Of a stretch of DNA of 64,000 nucleotides, positions 1 to 8,705 are shown in pieces; the stretch's first letter is position 1, and every line of letters begins with the position of its first letter. The stretch is from Caulobacter segnis (lineage in GTDB: Bacteria; Pseudomonadota; Alphaproteobacteria; Caulobacterales; Caulobacteraceae): positions 1,364,001 to 1,428,000 of the forward strand of contig NZ_CP082923.1 of assembly GCF_019931575.1 (NCBI RefSeq). The letters run 5' to 3'. The notes under the pieces are model-generated. The model was not told where the DNA came from and searched no databases. It was given only the letters and a program-made list of their open reading frames with translations. A program made the translations under genes and the position numbers.

Positions 1-41
1 ATTCTACGCTTCGTAAGCGTCGGATCCGAACTCAGATACGG

Positions 42-75
42 AAAAGGCCCCGGAGCGATCCGGGGCCTTTTTTGT
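42..75. terminator. Strong intrinsic terminator, probably bidirectional
   Basis: A perfect 12-bp stem (42-53 pairing with 60-71) encloses a 6-nt loop and is followed by a T run on the plus strand. The mirrored A run at its start would give a U tract on the minus strand. It can stop transcripts of a gene lying left of the window and of the minus-strand TM2 gene that ends at 112. Confidence 0.85.
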
Positions 76-111
76 ATCTGGCGCTTGGGCTTTCGCCCGG
101 CGCGGAGCCTG

Positions 112-480
112 TCAGCCGTACTTCTTGGCGAAGGCCTGGTCGCTCATCGTGATGTAGATGATCGCCTCGACGAAGGCGACGATCGACGGGATGAAGGTCC
201 AGCAGAACAGCAGGTACAGGATGCCCGTGCCGACGCGGCCCAGATAGAACTTGTGGCCGCCGATGCCGCCCAGCAGCAGGGCCAGCACGATGGCGACGAC
301 GCGGCTCTTGTTGCCCGCCGGGGCGACATCGGCCTGCGGCGCGCCGCAGTGCGGACAGGTCGGCGCCGACTTGTGCAGGGTCTTGCCGCAGCCCAGGCAA
401 TACTTCTGGTCAGTCACGTTCGGCGACGATCCAACATCGGCGCTCGGCTTGGGTACTTCGATAGTGTCTGGTCCGCTCAT
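112..480 (-). CDS. TM2 domain membrane protein with N-terminal zinc ribbon
   Basis: The 122-residue protein has a short polar N-terminus, then a CxxC-x(n)-CxxC zinc ribbon (CLGCGKTL and CPHCGAP, about residues 28-47). A TM2 domain of two membrane helices follows, including the GGIGGHKFYLGR turn typical of the family. TM2 proteins are small inner-membrane proteins of unknown biochemical role. I start at the ATG at 480, which has a GGGGGG Shine-Dalgarno stretch just upstream; a TTG at 492 would add four residues. It is monocistronic and faces the terminator at 42-75. Confidence 0.88.
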   Translation of the reverse strand: MSGPDTIEVPKPSADVGSSPNVTDQKYCLGCGKTLHKSAPTCPHCGAPQADVAPAGNKSRVVAIVLALLLGGIGGHKFYLGRVGTGILYLLFCWTFIPSIVAFVEAIIYITMSDQAFAKKYG

Positions 481-671
481 ACAGCCCCCCAATCAAAACA
501 GAGGCGAAGCTTATTCGATCGCTCCACTTAAGCTAGCGTGAATGTGGCGGGAAAGGGGCGCGTCCTTAAGGGACGAGGCCCCCTTGAAACCCTCTTGGAC
601 CCATCCCAGGTTAGTTCTGCGGGACCGGGCCCCTCTGGCGAGCGATGCAAGCGCTCGTGATGTCGGACCGC

Positions 672-753
672 ATCGGGTGTTCTCGATGTCACTGGGTCCG
701 GCCGCCTCAGCCCCCCCTCCCAAGGCGCCGCCTCCGACACGAGAACACCCGAT
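672..753. repeat. Long inverted repeat upstream of the zinc-ribbon gene
   Basis: A perfect 14-bp inverted repeat (672-685 against 740-753), extended by a GTC/GAC pair after a small bulge, brackets a GC-rich loop of about 50 nt. It sits 26 nt before the ATG at 780, so it would fold in the 5' leader. No T run follows, so it is not a standard terminator. The rest of 493-779 shows no credible gene. Confidence 0.7.
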
Positions 754-779
754 CCATCCCTTTGGACCGGAGGTTCCGC

Positions 780-1100
780 ATGCCCCTTCTGATGTGCCCC
801 AACTGCGACGGCTCCATGCAGGCCGTGCAGCGCGCCGGCGTCGAGTTCGACATGTGCCCGCGCTGCCGCGGCGTCTGGCTGGACCGTGGCGAGCTGGAGA
901 AGCTGATGGCGTTCGAGCGCGAGGAGACGCAGGCGACCTACAACGCGCCGCGACCCTATACGCGTCCCGACCACCATGCCGACAACCACAAGCGCGAGCA
1001 TGGACGTCATGGGGACGATGACGACGACCGCTATCGCCGCCATGGCCAGTACGGCCATCACAAGAAGAAGCGTTTCGACCTCTTCGACATCTTCGACTGA
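780..1100 (+). CDS. TFIIB-type zinc-ribbon protein (zf-TFIIB family)
   Basis: The protein has 106 residues. Residues 5-45 form the bacterial zf-TFIIB-like ribbon: MCPNCDGSM, then [16 protein letters not shown], where the WLDRGEL motif is the family hallmark. The rest is hydrophilic and very rich in His, Asp and Arg ([19 protein letters not shown]), ending in a Lys/Phe/Asp tail, so it could bind further metal. The ATG at 780 is supported by GGAGG nine nt upstream. htpX starts 2 nt after its stop, so the two are probably co-transcribed. Function is unknown; a link to membrane protein quality control is inferred only from that neighbour. Confidence 0.9.
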   Translation: MPLLMCPNCDGSMQAVQRAGVEFDMCPRCRGVWLDRGELEKLMAFEREETQATYNAPRPYTRPDHHADNHKREHGRHGDDDDDRYRRHGQYGHHKKKRFDLFDIFD

Positions 1101-1102
1101 CG

Positions 1103-2065
1103 ATGAAAGCGATGAACCACTTCAAGACCTACATGCTGCTGGCGGGCCTGACGGCCCTGTTCATGGGCGCGGGCTATCTGATTGGCGGACCGACCGGCAT
1201 GCTGATCGCCCTGGCGTTCGCCTTGGCCCTGAACGCCTTCTCCTACTGGAACGCCGACAAGATCGTGCTGCGGACCTACGGGGCGCAGGAGGTTGACGAG
1301 AGTCACCCCGAGCCGCTGATCCGCAACTACGTCGTCGACGTGGTCGAGATGGCGGTCAAGGCCGGCCTGCCGCGCCCGCGCGTCACGGTCATCCATAGCG
1401 ACCAGCCCAACGCCTTCGCCACCGGCCGCGACCCGGCCCACGCCGCCGTCGCCGCGACGACGGGCCTGCTGCAGCTGCTGACCCGCGACGAGATCCGCGG
1501 CGTGATGGCCCACGAGCTGGCCCACGTGAAGAACCGCGACACCCTGACGATGACCGTGACGGCGACCATCGCCGGCGCGATCTCGGCCCTGGCCAATTTC
1601 GCGTTCTTCTTCGGCGGCTCGCGCGACGAGGACGGCAATTCGAACGGCATCGGCGGAATGATCGGCGCGATCGCCATCGCCATCCTGGCCCCGATCGCCG
1701 CCATGCTGGTGCAGATGGCCATCAGCCGCGCCCGCGAGTACGAGGCCGACCGTATCGGCGCCCAGATCGGCGGCGATCCGGAAGCCCTGGCCCGCGCTCT
1801 GGAGAAGATCGAGGCCTATGCGCGTGGCGGCTATGTGAACTACGACGCCGAGCGCAATCCGGCCACGGCCCACATGTTCATCATCAACCCGCTGAACGGG
1901 AAGGGAGCGGACAACCTGTTCTCGACCCACCCGGCGACCCACAACCGCGTCGAGGCGCTGATGCGCCTGGGCGTGGGGCAGGGGACGCAGCGGGCGGCGG
2001 TTCCGGTTTCCGAGCCGGCGGTGCGCCCCATCAGCGGCGGACGCGATCTGGGGCCGTGGGGCTGA
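1103..2065 (+). CDS. htpX: Membrane zinc metalloprotease HtpX
   Basis: The 320-residue M48B peptidase matches the usual HtpX size. Two hydrophobic segments at about residues 8-50 precede the catalytic domain. The zinc site is HELAH, with His137, Glu138 and His141, and the third ligand lies in [14 protein letters not shown] second pair of membrane segments surrounds residues 155-210. HtpX degrades damaged inner-membrane proteins from the cytoplasmic face. A second ATG at 1112 ([10 protein letters not shown]) is an equally plausible start. The C-terminal tail after residue 290 is proline- and valine-rich and probably disordered. Confidence 0.96.
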   Translation: MKAMNHFKTYMLLAGLTALFMGAGYLIGGPTGMLIALAFALALNAFSYWNADKIVLRTYGAQEVDESHPEPLIRNYVVDVVEMAVKAGLPRPRVTVIHSDQPNAFATGRDPAHAAVAATTGLLQLLTRDEIRGVMAHELAHVKNRDTLTMTVTATIAGAISALANFAFFFGGSRDEDGNSNGIGGMIGAIAIAILAPIAAMLVQMAISRAREYEADRIGAQIGGDPEALARALEKIEAYARGGYVNYDAERNPATAHMFIINPLNGKGADNLFSTHPATHNRVEALMRLGVGQGTQRAAVPVSEPAVRPISGGRDLGPWG

Positions 2066-2066
2066 T

Positions 2067-3206
2067 CTAAGGCGCGATCGGCGGCAGGCGGCCGTATTCC
2101 CAGGCCCATGGCGCGCCGGTCTCGCCCAGGGCCGCCTTGACCAGGCGCGGGAAGATCCGCTGTCCGAACCCGCTGTTGGTCAGGATCACCACGCAGCGTC
2201 GGCCGGTCTCGACGCAGACCAGGATGTTGTCGGTGATGTCGTTGTGGCCGCCCTTCATGAAGGCGTGGCCCTGCGGGCCATCGAAAGCCACGACGCCGAT
2301 CCCCGCGCCCAGGCCGATCCTGGCGTTGTCCGGGTTCTCTTCCGTCGCGAAGGGCGGAAACTCGTGGGCGCTGGAGATCGGCAGGCTGACCTTGGCGAAC
2401 TCGGCTCGCGCCTGGGTCGACAGGCCCCAGCCCGAGGCCATGGCCGCCGCCAGCTTGCCCATGTCGGCGATCGTCGTGTCCAGCGAGCCGGCGGCCTTGA
2501 CGCTGGAGCGGTCGTCGTGGGCTTCCCACTTGCCGTCCTCGTGCTGGCCGTCGGCGAGGTCACCCGCGAAGTCGTCCCGCCAGACCATGCTGGAGCGGGT
2601 CATGCCCAAGGGCTGGAACAGGCGGCGGTTCATCTCTTCGCCGACCTTGAGACCCAGGCCCTGCTCGATGACGAACTGCATCAGATTGATGCCCTCGCCG
2701 GAATAGGCGTAGCGGGTCCCGGGATCGAGCTTGATGTCCAGCTTCTCGTCCGGGTTCAGCCAACGGAAGTTGGGAAAGCCCGCCGAGTGGGTCATCAGCA
2801 TGCGCGGGGTGATCGCGCGCCAGCGCGGGTCGCCGGCCAGGTCGGCATAGGCCTTGTACTCGGGCAGGGGCTTTGGGAGGTACTCGGCGATCGGCCTGTC
2901 GAGCTCCAGCTTGCCCTCGTCGACCAGCATCATGACGTAGTAGGCGAAGGTCGCCTTGGTGATCGAGGCGGCGTACATGACGGTCTGGGGCGTCAGCGGA
3001 TCGCCCTTCTCATTGCGCACGCCCTTGGCGACGACGCGGGCGACCTTGCCGTCCTCGATGAGGGCCACGGCGACGCCGGGGATCTTGCCCGCCGTTCTCA
3101 GCCGCTCGATCTCGGCGTCCAGCTTTCGGTCGTTTGGCGCGGCGAGCGCCGGGGTCGCCAGGACGCCGGCCAGGGACGCGGCCAGCAAAGCGGAACGAAG
3201 ACGCAC
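2067..3206 (-). CDS. Exported serine hydrolase of the beta-lactamase / DD-peptidase (class C) family
   Basis: This is a 379-residue protein with a Sec signal peptide (residues 1-22, ending in LATPALAAP). The serine beta-lactamase-like fold shows the SxxK active site as SITK (Ser81, Lys84), a YSG in the position of the YxN motif, and a C-terminal GGHND segment that may be the HxG equivalent. Such proteins are periplasmic esterases, D-amino peptidases or PBP-like hydrolases; true beta-lactamase activity cannot be inferred. The start is GTG at 3206 with GGGGAG seven nt upstream. It converges on htpX with a 1-nt gap between stop codons. Confidence 0.88.
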   Translation of the reverse strand: MRLRSALLAASLAGVLATPALAAPNDRKLDAEIERLRTAGKIPGVAVALIEDGKVARVVAKGVRNEKGDPLTPQTVMYAASITKATFAYYVMMLVDEGKLELDRPIAEYLPKPLPEYKAYADLAGDPRWRAITPRMLMTHSAGFPNFRWLNPDEKLDIKLDPGTRYAYSGEGINLMQFVIEQGLGLKVGEEMNRRLFQPLGMTRSSMVWRDDFAGDLADGQHEDGKWEAHDDRSSVKAAGSLDTTIADMGKLAAAMASGWGLSTQARAEFAKVSLPISSAHEFPPFATEENPDNARIGLGAGIGVVAFDGPQGHAFMKGGHNDITDNILVCVETGRRCVVILTNSGFGQRIFPRLVKAALGETGAPWAWEYGRLPPIAP

Positions 3207-3299
3207 GGAACACTCCCCAGACGATAGGCTCTCGAGGCTGGTCAGGTCGCCAGCGGTAGGCGATCTTCAGCGCAGTTTGGGCGGTTCGTACAGAGGTCG

Positions 3300-3677
3300 A
3301 TGGACGCTGTTCTCTCGCGCAGAGGTTTCGTGCTCGCCGGCGTGGCCCTGGGGCTGGCCGGCTGCGCGACCACGCCCGTCCTGACGGCCGCCGCGCCCGG
3401 CGAGACCTTCCCGGAACTGGAGCCGCTGCTGGCGGTCGAGGCGCGGTCCGACGCCCTGGTCATTCGGGTGAGCTCGCGAGGCTGCGCGGCGAAGGCCGAC
3501 TTCGTGTTTCGCGTCGATCGTGGGCGAGGCCGCGCCGTGGTCGCCTTCGCGCGCCGGCGGCTGGAGACCTGCAAGGGTCCGGCGGGGATCGCGGAGCTGC
3601 GGTTCGGCTATGACGAACTTGGCGTGAGGCGCGGCGAGCGCATCGTCATCGCCAATCCCGTCACCCCTTTGGCGTGA
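3300..3677 (+). CDS. Small predicted lipoprotein of unknown function
   Basis: The 125-residue protein begins with SRRGFVLAG, a Tat-like twin arginine followed by a hydrophobic stretch, then a lipobox LAGC with the lipidated Cys near residue 21. The mature part holds two further Cys residues (RGCAAKADF and ETCKGP), which could form a periplasmic disulfide, and many Arg residues. I do not recognise the family. Its 3' end overlaps the convergent thioesterase gene by 17 nt. Confidence 0.72.
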   Translation: MDAVLSRRGFVLAGVALGLAGCATTPVLTAAAPGETFPELEPLLAVEARSDALVIRVSSRGCAAKADFVFRVDRGRGRAVVAFARRRLETCKGPAGIAELRFGYDELGVRRGERIVIANPVTPLA

Positions 3678-4080
3678 AGCGCTCGATCATCCACGGCAGG
3701 ACGCGGGCGGGGCGCTTGGCGGCGATGTCGATCAGCACCCAGTCGGTGCGGCTCTGGGCGCACATCTCGCCGTCCGGGCCGTCGATGCGGACATAGCGCT
3801 CGAAGCGCGGGCCCTTCAGCTCGCCGACCCAGGTGTAGCCCGTGGCGATCTCGCCCGGCAGCAGTTCGCGGCGATAGTCGATCTCGTGGCGGCGCGCGAC
3901 CCAGCTCCAGGGCGCGCGCTGCTCGTCGCTGGCCCAGGCTTCCCAGTGGGCGATGGCCAAGTCCTGGGCCCAGGCCAGGTAAACCACGTTGTTGACGTGG
4001 CCGTTGGCGTCGATGTCCGACGCCTTGGGCTCGAAGGTCAGGGAATAGGCGTCGCTTGGCGGAACGAAGAGCCGACTCAC
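3661..4080 (-). CDS. Acyl-CoA thioesterase, hotdog fold (4HBT/YbgC-type)
   Basis: The 139-residue length fits a single hotdog domain. The motif DIDANGHVNNVVYLAWAQ (about residues 21-38) is the D-x-x-G-H-V-N-N-x-x-Y signature of 4-hydroxybenzoyl-CoA-type thioesterases, with the Asp acting as catalytic residue. It should hydrolyse acyl-CoA thioesters in the cytoplasm; substrate unknown. The start is a GTG at 4080 with no strong ribosome site. The 3' end overlaps the convergent lipoprotein gene by 17 nt. Confidence 0.88.
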   Translation of the reverse strand: MSRLFVPPSDAYSLTFEPKASDIDANGHVNNVVYLAWAQDLAIAHWEAWASDEQRAPWSWVARRHEIDYRRELLPGEIATGYTWVGELKGPRFERYVRIDGPDGEMCAQSRTDWVLIDIAAKRPARVLPWMIERFTPKG

Positions 4081-4153
4081 GCGCGTCGCCGCGCGTTCTT
4101 TTTAGAGAGTGAGCTCTCCGGGCGGCGAACCGCTACACACTTCGCCTGGGGGC

Positions 4154-4501
4154 TCACGCGGCGATGAGGCCCTGCTCGACGAAGAGGGTCTTCAGCTCGC
4201 CAGACTGGAACATCTCGCGGACGATGTCGCTGCCGCCCAGGAATTCGCCCTTCACGTACAGCTGCGGGATGGTCGGCCAGTCGGTGAAGGTCTTGACGCC
4301 CTGGCGCAGGTCGTCGTCCTGCAGCACGTCGACGCCGACGAACTCGACGCCCAGATGGTCGAGGATCTGAACGACGACCGACGAGAAGCCGCAGCGCGGC
4401 TGGTCCGGGACGCCCTTCATGAACACCACCACCGGATGCTCGGCGACGGTCTTGGCGATGAAGTCCAGGGCGGGGGAGGAGGCGACGTCGGTCATGGGCA
4501 T
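4154..4501 (-). CDS. grxD: Monothiol glutaredoxin (Grx4/Grx5 type)
   Basis: The 115-residue protein carries the CGFS active site (Cys37, within PRCGFSSVV) of monothiol glutaredoxins, and the later WPTIPQLYVKGEFLGGSDIV segment that binds glutathione. These proteins bind [2Fe-2S] clusters as homodimers or as heterodimers with BolA and deliver clusters to targets. The bolA gene lies just upstream on the same strand with one AKR-like gene between, which agrees with a Grx4-BolA partnership. An internal ATG at 4495 is better placed relative to the AGGA sequence than the one at 4501. Confidence 0.95.
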   Translation of the reverse strand: MPMTDVASSPALDFIAKTVAEHPVVVFMKGVPDQPRCGFSSVVVQILDHLGVEFVGVDVLQDDDLRQGVKTFTDWPTIPQLYVKGEFLGGSDIVREMFQSGELKTLFVEQGLIAA

Positions 4502-4545
4502 GGTCCTAGGAGGAAGCTTTCAGCTAGGCGCCATGGGGCTTCGGG

Positions 4546-5436
4546 TCAAGTGCGGGCGGCGGCCTTCTCGCGTTCCTGGGCCGAGAAGCGGGCCATCTCG
4601 ATCTGCGCGCAGACGCTATTGGGCAGGTCGCGCTCGACCACGGCGGCCAAGCGCTCGACATCGGCGCGAGTGTCGGCGGTGATGCGCACGGTGGCCAGCG
4701 AAGGCTCGGTCAGGGCGTAGGCCAGGCAGATGTCCTCATCGCTCCAGCCGGGCGTGTCGCGCAGGAACGCATAGCCGCCGACATCGGCCAGCGGGTCGGT
4801 GCGCCGCCGCCACAGCGACGGCCTGGGCGCGGCCAGTTCGCCGCCCTCACGCAGGGCCTGGGGCCAGTAGTCCTCGCCGATCACGGCCAGATCGGCCTGC
4901 GCGGCCTGGCGGATGCGATGGCGGTCGACCCAGCCGGAGGACAGGCTGAACGGCGAGGAGATCGCCGTGACCAGGCCGTTCTCGAGCAGGCGCGGATCGA
5001 TATCGGCGCGGCTGGCGACGCCGAGACCCCGCAGGGCGCGGCTTTCGTGCAGCGATCGCAATCCGGCCTCGAAGGCCGGCGGCAGGGCCGGACCTTGCGG
5101 ATCGTTGACCAGGATGAGGTCGAGATACGACAGGCCCAGCCCCTCGAAGGCGGCGCCCAGCAGGTTGTCGACAGCCTGCTGGCCCAGGGCTGTGGCGTCG
5201 CCGCGCACGTGCCAGGTCAGGAACAGAAGATGGCGTTCGACCGACGCGAACGCTTCGCCGGCGCCGCGCAGCAGTTCGGGGGAGTCGCCCTCGACCTGGA
5301 AGCTGTTGATCCCGTTCTCCAGCGCCGTGAAGATCAGGGCGCGCCAATCCTTGGCCCTCAGGCGGGAGCTGTCGGCCAGACGCAAGGTCAGCGCCGAGAT
5401 CGACATGCCGGATGCGCCGAGGGGCCGATAGCGCAA
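4546..5436 (-). CDS. Aldo/keto reductase-like protein lacking the catalytic tetrad
   Basis: This 296-residue protein has AKR-fold features: N-terminal [15 protein letters not shown], a GIN strand, and YLDLILV in place of the usual YIDLYLLH. Compared with active AKRs, the catalytic Asp position is Gln47 (GINSFQ), the Tyr position falls at Ser52, the Lys position is Trp75 (FLTWHV) and the His position is Asn111 (LVNDP). It is therefore probably not a working oxidoreductase of the usual type. The start is TTG at 5436 with AGGAG just upstream. It lies 8 nt after bolA and 44 nt before grxD, so it is probably co-transcribed with both. Confidence 0.82.
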   Translation of the reverse strand: MRYRPLGASGMSISALTLRLADSSRLRAKDWRALIFTALENGINSFQVEGDSPELLRGAGEAFASVERHLLFLTWHVRGDATALGQQAVDNLLGAAFEGLGLSYLDLILVNDPQGPALPPAFEAGLRSLHESRALRGLGVASRADIDPRLLENGLVTAISSPFSLSSGWVDRHRIRQAAQADLAVIGEDYWPQALREGGELAAPRPSLWRRRTDPLADVGGYAFLRDTPGWSDEDICLAYALTEPSLATVRITADTRADVERLAAVVERDLPNSVCAQIEMARFSAQEREKAAART

Positions 5437-5444
5437 GGCGTCTC

Positions 5445-5675
5445 CTATTCGGCCGGGGCGGCGGTTTCGAGGGCCAGGGCGTGCAGGGTTCCGCCCAGCA
5501 CGTCGGCCAGAGCCTTGTTGACCAGCTGGTGCTGGCGCACGCGGGGCAGGCCCTTGAAGGCGGGCGAAACGATGCGGGCCTTCCAGTGATCGTTGTCGCC
5601 GGCCAAGTCGGTCAGCACGATCTCGGAGTCGGGAAAGGCCGCGGTGAGGCGAGCCTCGAGTTCGGCATGGGACAT
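5445..5675 (-). CDS. bolA: BolA family protein
   Basis: The 76-residue protein is a complete BolA domain: the N-terminal helix [13 protein letters not shown], a central [16 protein letters not shown] strand-turn, and the [12 protein letters not shown] helix. The invariant His in RQHQLV is a cluster ligand in BolA-glutaredoxin complexes. In Alphaproteobacteria BolA-type proteins work with monothiol glutaredoxins in iron sensing or cluster transfer, and grxD lies in the same operon. The ATG at 5675 is preferred over a GTG at 5681. It is the first gene of the bolA - AKR-like - grxD unit. Confidence 0.93.
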   Translation of the reverse strand: MSHAELEARLTAAFPDSEIVLTDLAGDNDHWKARIVSPAFKGLPRVRQHQLVNKALADVLGGTLHALALETAAPAE

Positions 5676-5823
5676 GGGCACGGGAAACGCTCCGATCCTT
5701 GGAGGACGATGTGGCCGCGATTCCTTAAGAACGAACGTATTGCGAGAGTGCTCGTCCGAGGTCGCGCAGCGAATGTCGGAGATTTAATTGAATTCGCCAC
5801 GGGCTGCACGGCATGTAAGCGGG

Positions 5824-6756
5824 ATGAACGCTCTTTCTCGTCCACTGGCGCTGATCGCCGCCGCCGTCCTCTCCATCGCCGCCGCGCCCGCCTTCGCGGG
5901 GCCGGGCGACAAGGCCCTGGAGGACGTCCGCATCCTCTCGGCCGACGACATGCAGGGCCGCCTGGTCGGCACGCCGGGTTCGGAGAAGGCGCGGGCCTAC
6001 ATCCTGTCGCGCTTCGCCGAGATCGGCCTCTCGCCCATCGGCGAACGGTTCGAGCAGCCGTTCGAGTTCGCCAAGCGTGACGGGACCAAGGTCCGGGGGA
6101 CCAATCTGGTCGCCCGTATCAAGGGGACCGAGGGTGGCAAGGCGCTGGTCGTCTCGGCCCACTACGACCACCTCGGCGTCCGCGACGGCCAAATCTACAA
6201 TGGCGCGGACGACAACGCCTCGGGCGTGGCCGGCTTGCTGGCCGTGGCCGAGGCCTTCCAGGCCAAGCCGCCGAAGCACGACGTGATCCTGGCGGTGGTC
6301 GACGCCGAGGAAGGCGGCCTGCGCGGCGCCAGGGCGTTCGCGGCCGCCCCACCGGTCCCGCTGACGACCATCGCCCTGAACGTCAATTTCGACATGCTCA
6401 GCAAGAACCCGAAGAACGAGCTCTACGTCGCCGGGACCGCGCCGTTCCCGTATCTGAAGCCGATCCTGGTCAAGGTCGCCACGACCGCGCCGGTAACCTT
6501 GAAGCTGGGTCATGACACCGACGCAGACGGCAAGGAGAACAACTGGACCAATCAGTCCGACCACTACGCCTTCGGCGAGAAGGGCGTGCCATGGGTCTAT
6601 TTCGGGGTCGAGGATCACCCCGAGTACCACAAGCCGACCGACGACTTCGCGACCGTGCCGCAGGACTTCTTCAAGCGCTCGGTGGCCACGGTGGTCCAGG
6701 CCAGCCTGGCCCTGGAACGCGAGCTGGACGGCGTGGCCAAGGCGTCGGGGCGCTAA
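5824..6756 (+). CDS. Exported M28 family zinc peptidase
   Basis: The protein has 310 residues with a signal peptide (MNALSRPLALIAAAVL to APAFA). Co-catalytic zinc ligands of the M28 aminopeptidase fold can be followed in order: SAHYDHLGV, NGADDNASG, VVDAEEGGL (catalytic Glu-Glu), NFDML and NQSDHYAF. It probably releases N-terminal amino acids from peptides in the periplasm or outside the cell. I start at the internal ATG at 5824, because only that start puts the signal peptide at the N-terminus. No operon partner is evident. Confidence 0.92.
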   Translation: MNALSRPLALIAAAVLSIAAAPAFAGPGDKALEDVRILSADDMQGRLVGTPGSEKARAYILSRFAEIGLSPIGERFEQPFEFAKRDGTKVRGTNLVARIKGTEGGKALVVSAHYDHLGVRDGQIYNGADDNASGVAGLLAVAEAFQAKPPKHDVILAVVDAEEGGLRGARAFAAAPPVPLTTIALNVNFDMLSKNPKNELYVAGTAPFPYLKPILVKVATTAPVTLKLGHDTDADGKENNWTNQSDHYAFGEKGVPWVYFGVEDHPEYHKPTDDFATVPQDFFKRSVATVVQASLALERELDGVAKASGR

Positions 6757-6892
6757 ACTCTCGGTTTCATTGTGCATTCACGTCGCGACCAATTGTCGCC
6801 GCGACTGGCGGACCGGCGTCACGTCTCCTTAAAGTGAGAGGCGTCACCGTGAGTCTGACAGCCCGAGGAGCCGCGCGATCAACCCGGCCATC

Positions 6893-8695
6893 GTGAAAGA
6901 CCGGATCTTCAAGACCGCGCCGACGGTTGCTCTGATCGTGGGCGCGGCCCTGGCGGCTGACTACGTCCTGAACGTGCTCCTCCTGCGCCGTCCCGAGCAC
7001 TTCACGCCGCTCACCACCCTGGCCATCGCCGCCGTCGTCGCCACGCCCCTGGCCTATTGGCTGACCAGCCAGAGAATGCGGGTCGAGCGGATGCGCGACG
7101 ACCTGGCCGATAGTGTCCGGGCCAAGCAGAAGGCGATCGAGGATGCCGAGGAGGCTCTGGCCAAATACCGCGAGGCCGACCGCCTCTACCGGCTGCTGGG
7201 TGACAACCTGACCGACCATGTGGCGCTTTGGTCGCCGAAGGGCGAGCGCCTCTACAGCTCGCCCAGCATCTATCGGATCACGGGTTACGGGGCCGAGGAG
7301 TTCATGGCCCTGCCACCCTCGGCCATGGTCAGCGCGGCCGATTTCAAGCGCGTCCAGGGCATTATCCGGGGCCTGACGCCGGGCGGCCCGCCGGTCAGCG
7401 CCGACTACGAGTGCTTCCGCAAGGACGGGACGGCGATCTGGCTCGAAAGCTCGTATTCGCTGCTGGGGGATGGTTCGAAGATCCTGCTGGTCACCTCGCG
7501 CGACATCACCGAGCGCAAGCGCCTGGAGCTGGACATCGCCAAGGCCCTGGAACTGGCGGAGGGGGCCTCGGCGGCCAAGTCCGACTTCCTGGCCAACATG
7601 ACCCACGAGCTGCGCACGCCCCTGACGGCGATCATCGGCTTCGCCGAGGTGCTGCGGCGCTCACGCGGGCTGAACAAGACCGCCGCCCGCCAGGTCGGCC
7701 ACATCCTGGACGCCAGCCATACCCTGCTCAGCGTCGTCAACGACGTGCTGGACTTCTCGCGGCTGGAGGCGGGCGGGCTGGAGCTGGATCCGGGGCCGTT
7801 CGATCCGGCCGCCATGGCCTCGTCCTGCGCGGCCCTGGTGGAGGAACGCGCGACGGCCAAGGGCATCCAGGTGGTCGTCCGGACGAGCGAGTCCCTGCGC
7901 CCCATGAACCTGGACGGGCCGCGCCTGTCCCAGGTGCTGCTGAACTTCCTGTCGAACGCGGTGAAGTTCACCGCCCATGGCGCCATCACCGTGGCGCTGA
8001 GCCAGGTGGTCGAGGGCGACCAGGCCCTGTTGCGCGGCGAGGTGATCGACACCGGCATCGGCATCTCGCCCGACAATCGCGAGGCCATTTTTGACCGCTT
8101 CTCGCAGGCCGACGCGGCGGTTTCGCGCCGGTTCGGGGGCACGGGCCTGGGCCTGGCCATCTCGCGACGGATCATCGAACGGATGGACGGCAGGATCGGC
8201 GTCGACAGCGTCGAGGGGGAGGGTTCCACCTTCTGGTTCGAGGTGCGCGGCCCACTGGCCGAATTGCCCACGCTCGAGGCCGAGGCGGTCTCACCCTTGA
8301 GCGCCGAGGCGGGCGTGCGCTTGCTGCTGGTCGAGGACAACGCCGTCAATCGCGAGCTGATCCACGTCATGCTGGAGCCATTCGGCGTCGAGGTGGAGAC
8401 CGCCAACGATGGCGTGGCCGGCGTCGAGGCCATGCGCCAGGGCCACTACGACCTCGTGCTGATGGACGTGCAGATGCCGGTGATGGACGGCTTGACCGCC
8501 ACCCGCGAGATCCGCGCCATGGAAGGCGCGCGAGGCGCGGCCACCCCGATCGTGGCCATGACCGCCAATGTCCTGCCCGAGCAGATCGCCAATTGCCTGG
8601 CGGCCGGCATGGACGACCACCTGGGCAAGCCGATCAACCCGACCAAGCTGCTGGAGGTGGTGGCGCGGTGGTCGGGCCGGGTTCACGCGACCTAG
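6893..8695 (+). CDS. Membrane-bound hybrid sensor histidine kinase
   Basis: This is a 600-residue protein. Two membrane helices (about 9-31 and 39-58) with almost no periplasmic loop are followed by a helical linker (60-100), a PAS domain (about 101-208), a HisKA dimerisation domain with the phospho-acceptor His238 (MTHELRTPL), and a HATPase_c domain with NFLSNAVKFT, DTGIGI and GGTGLGLAI boxes. A C-terminal receiver has its phospho-acceptor Asp525 in LMDVQMPVMDG. The short loop suggests intracellular or membrane sensing through PAS. The start is GTG at 6893 without a clear Shine-Dalgarno sequence. No response regulator or phosphotransfer gene is adjacent, so it is an orphan kinase. Confidence 0.95.
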   Translation: MKDRIFKTAPTVALIVGAALAADYVLNVLLLRRPEHFTPLTTLAIAAVVATPLAYWLTSQRMRVERMRDDLADSVRAKQKAIEDAEEALAKYREADRLYRLLGDNLTDHVALWSPKGERLYSSPSIYRITGYGAEEFMALPPSAMVSAADFKRVQGIIRGLTPGGPPVSADYECFRKDGTAIWLESSYSLLGDGSKILLVTSRDITERKRLELDIAKALELAEGASAAKSDFLANMTHELRTPLTAIIGFAEVLRRSRGLNKTAARQVGHILDASHTLLSVVNDVLDFSRLEAGGLELDPGPFDPAAMASSCAALVEERATAKGIQVVVRTSESLRPMNLDGPRLSQVLLNFLSNAVKFTAHGAITVALSQVVEGDQALLRGEVIDTGIGISPDNREAIFDRFSQADAAVSRRFGGTGLGLAISRRIIERMDGRIGVDSVEGEGSTFWFEVRGPLAELPTLEAEAVSPLSAEAGVRLLLVEDNAVNRELIHVMLEPFGVEVETANDGVAGVEAMRQGHYDLVLMDVQMPVMDGLTATREIRAMEGARGAATPIVAMTANVLPEQIANCLAAGMDDHLGKPINPTKLLEVVARWSGRVHAT

Positions 8696-8705
8696 ACGGG
8701 CTTCC

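Noticed and set aside
1..31. Possible tRNA or CDS end at the left edge
   Set aside because: The stretch around 6-21 can form an anticodon-like stem and loop, but no T-arm or CCA follows. A frame ending in TAA at 14-16 has only four codons in view, too little to call.
4079..4101. Hairpin ACGCGC/GCGCGT followed by a T run between thioesterase and grxD genes
   Set aside because: It has terminator form only for plus-strand transcripts, but both neighbours are on the minus strand and the stem is just 6 bp.
6757..6892. Repeated GCGTCAC sequences upstream of the hybrid kinase
   Set aside because: Two short direct copies only, at a spacing that fits no known operator; likely chance in GC-rich DNA.
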